9,618 nucleotides of DNA, from the NCBI GenBank assembly GCA_030150085.1, contig JASLGJ010000151.1:1-9618 (forward strand). Direction: 5' to 3'. The position numbers were made by a program, and so were the translations under genes. Below are positions 6,310 through 9,618 of this stretch, piece after piece. Source of the stretch: Candidatus Elarobacter sp. GTDB lineage: Bacteria > Vulcanimicrobiota > Vulcanimicrobiia > Vulcanimicrobiales > Vulcanimicrobiaceae. The notes below the pieces were generated by a model, which saw nothing but the letters and a program-made list of their open reading frames with translations, had not been told where the DNA came from and searched no databases. Every line of letters starts with the position of its first letter. Position 1 is the first letter of the stretch.

Positions 6310-6786
6310 GTGGACTCCTACGTCGTCGAACCGCAGTCGCTCTTCGTTCCCTATCTGGCCGACGTGCTGGGCCGGGCCGAGATGCGGGTCGTGCGCGTCT
6401 CGACCACCATCGACGTGGACGACATCGGGCGCACGCGCCCCGAAGCGCTGTTCGTCGACACCGACTTTCTCGATTGCGATCCGGCCGACGCCGTGAGCGC
6501 GCTGCGCGCGGTGCTGCCCCAGGCTCTGATCTGCGCCTACACCGAGGGCACGGGCGCCTCGCGCGCCGACCGGCTGCGCTATGCCGGGGCCGACTGCGTG
6601 CTCTCCAAGCGCTCCGGGCAGCACGAGATCGCCGAAGGCGTGCGCGTCGCGCGCGAGACGGGCGGCTACACCGACCCGCGCCTGGCGCTCGCCGCGGCCG
6701 AGCCGCGCCCGCCCCAGACCGACGAGCCGCGCGTCGCCGGGCGCGCCCGCACCGGCTCCGCGCGCAAGACCTCGCGCTCGGTCTGA
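6310..6786 (+). CDS. Stand-alone receiver-like protein (degenerate response regulator without output domain)
   Basis: The protein has 158 residues and a GTG start. It follows the receiver fold: first strand DSYVVEPQSLFVPYL (2-16), a strand ending in a phosphoacceptor-like Asp50 (LFVDTD), Thr78 in ICAYTEG, and Lys100 in VLSKRSG. The helix-turn-helix found in its neighbour is absent; after GGYTDPRL the chain becomes a Pro/Arg-rich tail from about residue 128. The acidic pair is Glu7-Pro8 instead of Asp-Asp. It shares the ExQxLF pattern and the GGYTDPR/HNYVDPR region with the upstream response regulator, so it is probably a paralogue that lost its DNA-binding half. It could sequester a kinase or dimerise with the full regulator. 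The GTG has only a poor purine stretch (GGTAGAG) next to it. Confidence 0.75.
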   Translation: MDSYVVEPQSLFVPYLADVLGRAEMRVVRVSTTIDVDDIGRTRPEALFVDTDFLDCDPADAVSALRAVLPQALICAYTEGTGASRADRLRYAGADCVLSKRSGQHEIAEGVRVARETGGYTDPRLALAAAEPRPPQTDEPRVAGRARTGSARKTSRSV

Positions 6787-6805
6787 CCGCTCAGCACGCG
6801 GCCCA

Positions 6806-6823
6806 GGGGGCGCTTCGCCGCCC
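6806..6823 (+). terminator. Short GC hairpin after the stand-alone receiver gene
   Basis: GGGGGCG (6806-6812) pairs with CGCC-G-CCC (6816-6823) with one bulged G and a 3-base loop CTT, 20 bases after the TGA stop. It has no T-tract. It is a plausible terminator separating the receiver gene from the lipoprotein pair. Confidence 0.4.
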
Positions 6824-6831
6824 ACCGACCC

Positions 6832-6860
6832 GTGCAATCTCCCCGGATTCGTGCGATACT
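6832..6860 (+). promoter_or_regulatory. Weak candidate promoter for the lipoprotein pair
   Basis: GATACT (6855-6860) matches four of six -10 bases, and GTGCAA (6832-6837), 17 bases upstream, matches three of six -35 bases. It is the best pair in the spacer 6787-6927 and lies downstream of the hairpin at 6806. The remaining leader, about 60 bases, includes the palindrome GTTGCAAC (6901-6908), which may be a regulator site or chance. Confidence 0.25.
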
Positions 6861-6927
6861 GCTGGCACGCGCCGAGCATTCCACTCTGCGCCTGTTCCAT
6901 GTTGCAACGTTCACCGGGGGAATGACA

Positions 6928-7881
6928 ATGAATGGACGCATTCCGCGTAAGCACGCGCTGCTCGGGCTTTTCGCGACCTTGGCCGGCTGTGCCGGCAGCG
7001 GGCTGATCGGCACCGGCCCGAGCGCCGGCGGCCGCGCGGCGCGCGCGACCGCGCCGGGCTCGCCGCTCCCGCAAGCACCGATGGTGCCGTTCAAGACGAC
7101 GGCTGCGCCCGCGTACGCGACCGCGAAGACGGGCGACGCGACGACGACCGACCCGAACAGCAACGTCACGTTCCAAGCGAGCGCGACTCAGCCGTACATG
7201 AACGCCTACACCAGCGACGGCACGTTCGTCTACCAGCGCGACTTCGGAAGCACGGGACCCAACGGGATGCCGTACTTCCGGATCACGACCAGCGACAGCC
7301 AGTCGGTCGCCGTGCTGATGCCCGACATCACCGGCGTCGCGGCCGGCAGCGTCGTCGCGCTGGGCGGCGGCTACACGCTCAGCCTCGACGCGAGCGGCTA
7401 CGCGGCGACGATCGCCGGCGCAGGCAACACGTTCGCCTGCTCGATCGACCCGCTCAGCGCGGTCGCGACGGTGTCCCGCAACGGCGCGCAGCTCGCGCCG
7501 GTCGCGCTGCGCGATTACCCCGCGTTCGCGGGCTCCTTCAGCGCGGCCAGCGCACCGGCCGGCAGCCGGCGCGCGCTGGGCACCGCGGGAACGATCAGCT
7601 CCAAGTGCGCCGGCATCCTGGCCGCGATCATGGCGCTGCTGCTGAACCTGGATTTCATCACCCACGGCATGCTCGCGTGCGCCGAGCTGGTCTTTCCGCC
7701 CGCGGTCGCGGCCTGCCTGGCGATCCTCGCCGCGGCCGAGCTGGTGCTGCTGGGCATCCTGCTCTACCTGATCTGGCAGCTCCAGCACTGCAACGACAAA
7801 CCGTCACCGGCACCGTCGCCCTACGGATCGCCCTCGCCGCGCCCGACCGTCACCGCGACCGCGGCGGCGTTCGCGGGCTGA
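6928..7881 (+). CDS. Lipoprotein of unknown function with Cys4 hydrophobic hairpin (copy A)
   Basis: The protein has 317 residues. The N-terminus has basic residues (Arg4, Arg7, Lys8), a hydrophobic stretch and the lipobox L18-A-G-C21, so it is predicted to be exported and lipid-anchored at Cys21. A conserved domain (about 85-205) includes QPYMNAY, TGPNGMPY (109-116), TTSDSQSVAVLMPD, GGGYTLSLDA and CSIDPLSAVAT. The C-terminal region 226-291 is hydrophobic, with cysteines at 227, 251, 263 and 288 and a Pro-Pro turn between two helices. A Pro/Ser-rich tail follows (SPAPSPYGSPSPRP). The ATG at 6928 is preferred over 6922 because GGGGGA ends 6 bases before it. Copy B follows after 11 bases. I do not recognise the family. 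A surface or envelope protein with a membrane-inserting or disulfide-bonded hairpin is an inference. Confidence 0.85.
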   Translation: MNGRIPRKHALLGLFATLAGCAGSGLIGTGPSAGGRAARATAPGSPLPQAPMVPFKTTAAPAYATAKTGDATTTDPNSNVTFQASATQPYMNAYTSDGTFVYQRDFGSTGPNGMPYFRITTSDSQSVAVLMPDITGVAAGSVVALGGGYTLSLDASGYAATIAGAGNTFACSIDPLSAVATVSRNGAQLAPVALRDYPAFAGSFSAASAPAGSRRALGTAGTISSKCAGILAAIMALLLNLDFITHGMLACAELVFPPAVAACLAILAAAELVLLGILLYLIWQLQHCNDKPSPAPSPYGSPSPRPTVTATAAAFAG

Positions 7882-7892
7882 GGGGGCGCGCA

Positions 7893-8843
7893 ATGCAACG
7901 ACGCATGGTGCGCAAGGAAGCGCTGCTCGGGATCTTCGCCACGCTGGCCGGCTGCGCCGGCGCCGGCACCTTGACGGCACCCGGCACCGACCGGCGCGCG
8001 GTCCGGCTCGCCGCCACCTCCGGCCTTCCCCAGGTGCCGATGGTCGCCCTCAAGACGCGCGACACGCCGCGCTTTCCGACCGCCTTGAACGGCGGGCCCA
8101 CCGTCACCGAGCCGGCCAACGGCATGATCATGCAGAGCCCGCCGAACCAGCCGTATCTCAACGCGTACGCGCCCGACGGGCGGTTCGTGTTCCAGCGCGA
8201 CTTCGCCCAGACCGGGCCGAACGGCATGCCGTACCTGCGCACGACGACCAGCGACGGCCAGTCCGTGGCCGTGCTGCTGCCCGACGTGCGCGGCGTGACG
8301 CCCGGCAGCCAGCTCGCGCTGGGCGCCGGCTACACCCTGACGATGGACGCCGCGGGCGCGGTGTCGATCAGCAACGGCAGCGTCACCTGCACCTGCTCGG
8401 TCGATCCGGTCTCGTCGGTCGCGACGATGAACCGCAACGGCGCGCAGCTCCCGGGGGTGCGGCTCGATCAGTATGCGGCGTTCGCGGGGACGTTCGGCGC
8501 CGCGCCGAGCGCGCCGGCGAGCGCGCGGCGCAGCGTGCGGCAGACGCTCCCGACCAACCCGGGCGGGGGCGGAACGAGCGCGAAGTGCGCCGGGCTGGCC
8601 GCCGCGCTCCTGGCGCTGATCGAGATGGCCGGGATCATCGCCGAGGCGATCCTGGAGTGCGCGGAAATGATCTGGCCGCCCGCGATCGTCTCGTGCGTGG
8701 CGGTGCTGGCGGCGTTCGAGCTGGTCTTGCTGGCCGCCATTCTGTACCTGACCTGGCAGCTCGACCACTGCAACGATCCCTCGCCGGCGCCTTCGCCGTT
8801 CCCGAAACCGACCGCGACGGCGGTCCAGGCCGCCTCGGCGTAG
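7893..8843 (+). CDS. Paralogous lipoprotein of unknown function with Cys4 hydrophobic hairpin (copy B)
   Basis: The protein has 316 residues and aligns with copy A along its full length. It has the same lipobox, L18-A-G-C21, after an Arg/Lys-rich start, and the same middle blocks: QPYLNAY, QRDF, TGPNGMPY (107-114), TTSDGQSVAVLLPD, GAGYTLTMDA and CSVDPVSSVAT. Its C-terminal cysteines 232, 256, 268 and 293 have exactly the spacing of copy A. An extra Cys166 lies two residues before the conserved Cys168. A Gly-rich linker replaces part of the copy A linker before the hairpin. A Pro/Ser-rich tail ends the protein. AGGGGG, which begins at the last base of the copy A stop codon, lies 6 bases before the ATG, so the two genes form one transcription unit. 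Divergence between the copies while the cysteine frame is kept implies selection on that frame. Function is unknown. Confidence 0.85.
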   Translation: MQRRMVRKEALLGIFATLAGCAGAGTLTAPGTDRRAVRLAATSGLPQVPMVALKTRDTPRFPTALNGGPTVTEPANGMIMQSPPNQPYLNAYAPDGRFVFQRDFAQTGPNGMPYLRTTTSDGQSVAVLLPDVRGVTPGSQLALGAGYTLTMDAAGAVSISNGSVTCTCSVDPVSSVATMNRNGAQLPGVRLDQYAAFAGTFGAAPSAPASARRSVRQTLPTNPGGGGTSAKCAGLAAALLALIEMAGIIAEAILECAEMIWPPAIVSCVAVLAAFELVLLAAILYLTWQLDHCNDPSPAPSPFPKPTATAVQAASA

Positions 8844-8850
8844 CCGCTGC

Positions 8851-8876
8851 GGGCGCCGCGGGCAACCGCGGCGCCC
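8851..8876. terminator. Perfect 11-bp GC hairpin between convergent genes
   Basis: GGGCGCCGCGG (8851-8861) and CCGCGGCGCCC (8866-8876) are exact reverse complements around a GCAA loop, which on the plus-strand transcript is a stable GNRA tetraloop. It begins 8 bases after the copy B stop. The minus-strand acyltransferase ends at 8922, so the hairpin can serve both directions. There is no T-tract. Confidence 0.7.
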
Positions 8877-8921
8877 AGCCCGTCGATCTCGCAGGCGAGC
8901 GCGAGCGCGCCGCCGCGCGGG

Positions 8922-9596
8922 TCACCCCGAGAGTTCCCGCACCGCGCGCTCGACCGCCGCGGCGTCGGCGCCGGCGTCGAGCGGCGGGCCGACGCGCGCG
9001 GCGATGCGCCACTTCCTGCCGCGCGCCTCGTAGCGGAAGCCGACCGGCAGCACCGGCACCTCGCGCGCGCCGAGCCGCCGCGCCAGGCTCAGGATGGTGC
9101 GGTAGCCGGGCGCGAACGGCAGGAAGCCCGCGCCGTCGCGCGCGCGCGGCGCGGCGGGCGCGCTCGGGTCGACGACCGGATAGCCTTCCGGAAAGACCAG
9201 CACGACCCGCCCCTCGCGCAGCAGTTCGGCCGCGTCGCGCAGGCCGCGGCGCAGGTAGCGCCCGACCTCGGCCCGCTCGTAGCCGGCCCGCTCGCCGGTC
9301 GTCGCTGGGCGCAGGATCACCGGATAGCGGGCCCAGCCGCAGACCCGCTCCATCCAGCGCCGCTGGCGCGCGTCGGCGGCCCAGTCCAGCCCGACCACGA
9401 TGTGCAGCGGGCGGCGCAGCCGGTCGACCAGCAGCGCGCCGTCGAGCAGGTGGTGGTAGTGGCGCGCCGCGAGCAGCACCGGTCCGGCGGCGGGCAGGTT
9501 GTCGGCGCCGCTCAGCGCGGCGTCCTCGGTCATGGTCGCCAGCGCCCAGCGCGCGATCGCGCGCGGGCCGAGCATCCCGGGCGGCGGGTAGCTCAC
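8922..9596 (-). CDS. PlsC-like (lysophospholipid/glycerol-phosphate) acyltransferase family protein
   Basis: With the GTG at 9596 the protein has 224 residues. PVLLAARHYHHLLDGALL (39-56) lies where PlsC-type enzymes have block I (N-H-x4-D), and VLVFPEGYP (132-140) is the block III FPEG motif. VPVLPVGF (180-187) is the usual later strand. The family transfers an acyl chain to a lysophosphatidate or other hydroxyl acceptor at the inner membrane. The block I spacing is odd: counting back from Asp52, the canonical His position is Tyr47, with His46, His48 and His49 around it. No membrane helix is evident. No clear ribosome site precedes the GTG, and the frame is open to the window edge, so the true start may lie outside. 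It is convergent with the lipoprotein pair and unlikely to be functionally tied to it. Confidence 0.75.
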   Translation of the reverse strand: MSYPPPGMLGPRAIARWALATMTEDAALSGADNLPAAGPVLLAARHYHHLLDGALLVDRLRRPLHIVVGLDWAADARQRRWMERVCGWARYPVILRPATTGERAGYERAEVGRYLRRGLRDAAELLREGRVVLVFPEGYPVVDPSAPAAPRARDGAGFLPFAPGYRTILSLARRLGAREVPVLPVGFRYEARGRKWRIAARVGPPLDAGADAAAVERAVRELSG

Positions 9597-9618
9597 CGCC
9601 GCGGTGCACGCGCGCCGC

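Noticed and set aside
6256..7788. Long open frame on the minus strand across copy A, and a similar one across copy B (7821-8768)
   Set aside because: They are Arg/Gly/Ala-rich antisense shadows of GC-rich genes, with no domain or ribosome site. The plus-strand frames carry clear lipoprotein signals and a conserved paralogue.
7606..7791. Halocin-C8-like or circular bacteriocin identity for the Cys-containing hairpin
   Set aside because: The cysteine number and spacing do not match those families as I know them, and the region is part of a lipid-anchored protein without a visible cleavage or cyclisation site.
7893..7955. Tat (twin-arginine) signal in copy B from its RRMVRK stretch
   Set aside because: Copy A has no twin arginine at the aligned position, and both have an ordinary lipobox after a short hydrophobic core.
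1..9618. CRISPR arrays, tRNA or rRNA genes, insertion sequences, attachment sites
   Set aside because: No regularly spaced repeats, no tRNA-like cloverleaf, no transposase and no terminal repeats were seen on reading both strands.

Overview
The window is GC-rich bacterial DNA with strong third-position GC bias, closely packed genes, GTG starts and 1-4 base start/stop overlaps. The two Cys-type lipoprotein signals and a sugar-nucleotide/polyprenyl glycosyltransferase operon suggest a free-living bacterium that builds surface glycans. High-GC phyla from soil or similar habitats would fit, but no rRNA or other marker gene is present, so I do not name a phylum.

Left third (1-4100, all minus strand): a five-gene sugar operon read right to left. 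In order of transcription it encodes a membrane-anchored family 2 glycosyltransferase, a DegT/StrS-type PLP aminotransferase, a Gfo/Idh/MocA-type dehydrogenase, a left-handed beta-helix acyltransferase with a C-terminal Cys4 knuckle, and an FAD-dependent oxidoreductase cut by the window edge. All four junctions are ATGA or TGATG overlaps, so translation is probably coupled. The dehydrogenase-aminotransferase-acetyltransferase trio has the enzyme classes of the WbpB/WbpE/WbpD (WlbA/C/B) route, in which a sugar hydroxyl is oxidised, transaminated and N-acylated. The glycosyltransferase probably moves a sugar onto a lipid carrier.

Middle (4101-6927): a regulatory cluster. A LuxR-type regulator with a probable GAF-like sensor region (minus) is divergent from a NarL/FixJ-type response regulator (plus). 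A stand-alone receiver-like protein with no output domain follows. Both receivers have lost part of the usual acidic pocket (Glu-Gly and Glu-Pro in place of Asp-Asp). The spacers hold several perfect inverted repeats: a hairpin in the glycosyltransferase leader, palindromic TATAGT boxes in the divergent promoter region, and a 190-base run of stem-loops between the two receiver genes.

Right (6928-8843, plus): a tandem pair of paralogous lipoproteins of no family I recognise. Each has a LAGC lipobox, a conserved middle domain, and a hydrophobic C-terminal region with four cysteines in identical spacing (C-X23-C-X11-C-X24-C) around a Pro-Pro turn. This looks like a disulfide-stapled helical hairpin and is the most novel item here. 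A perfect 11-bp GC hairpin ends the unit. A PlsC-like acyltransferase with an unusual block I motif runs toward it on the minus strand (8922-9596).
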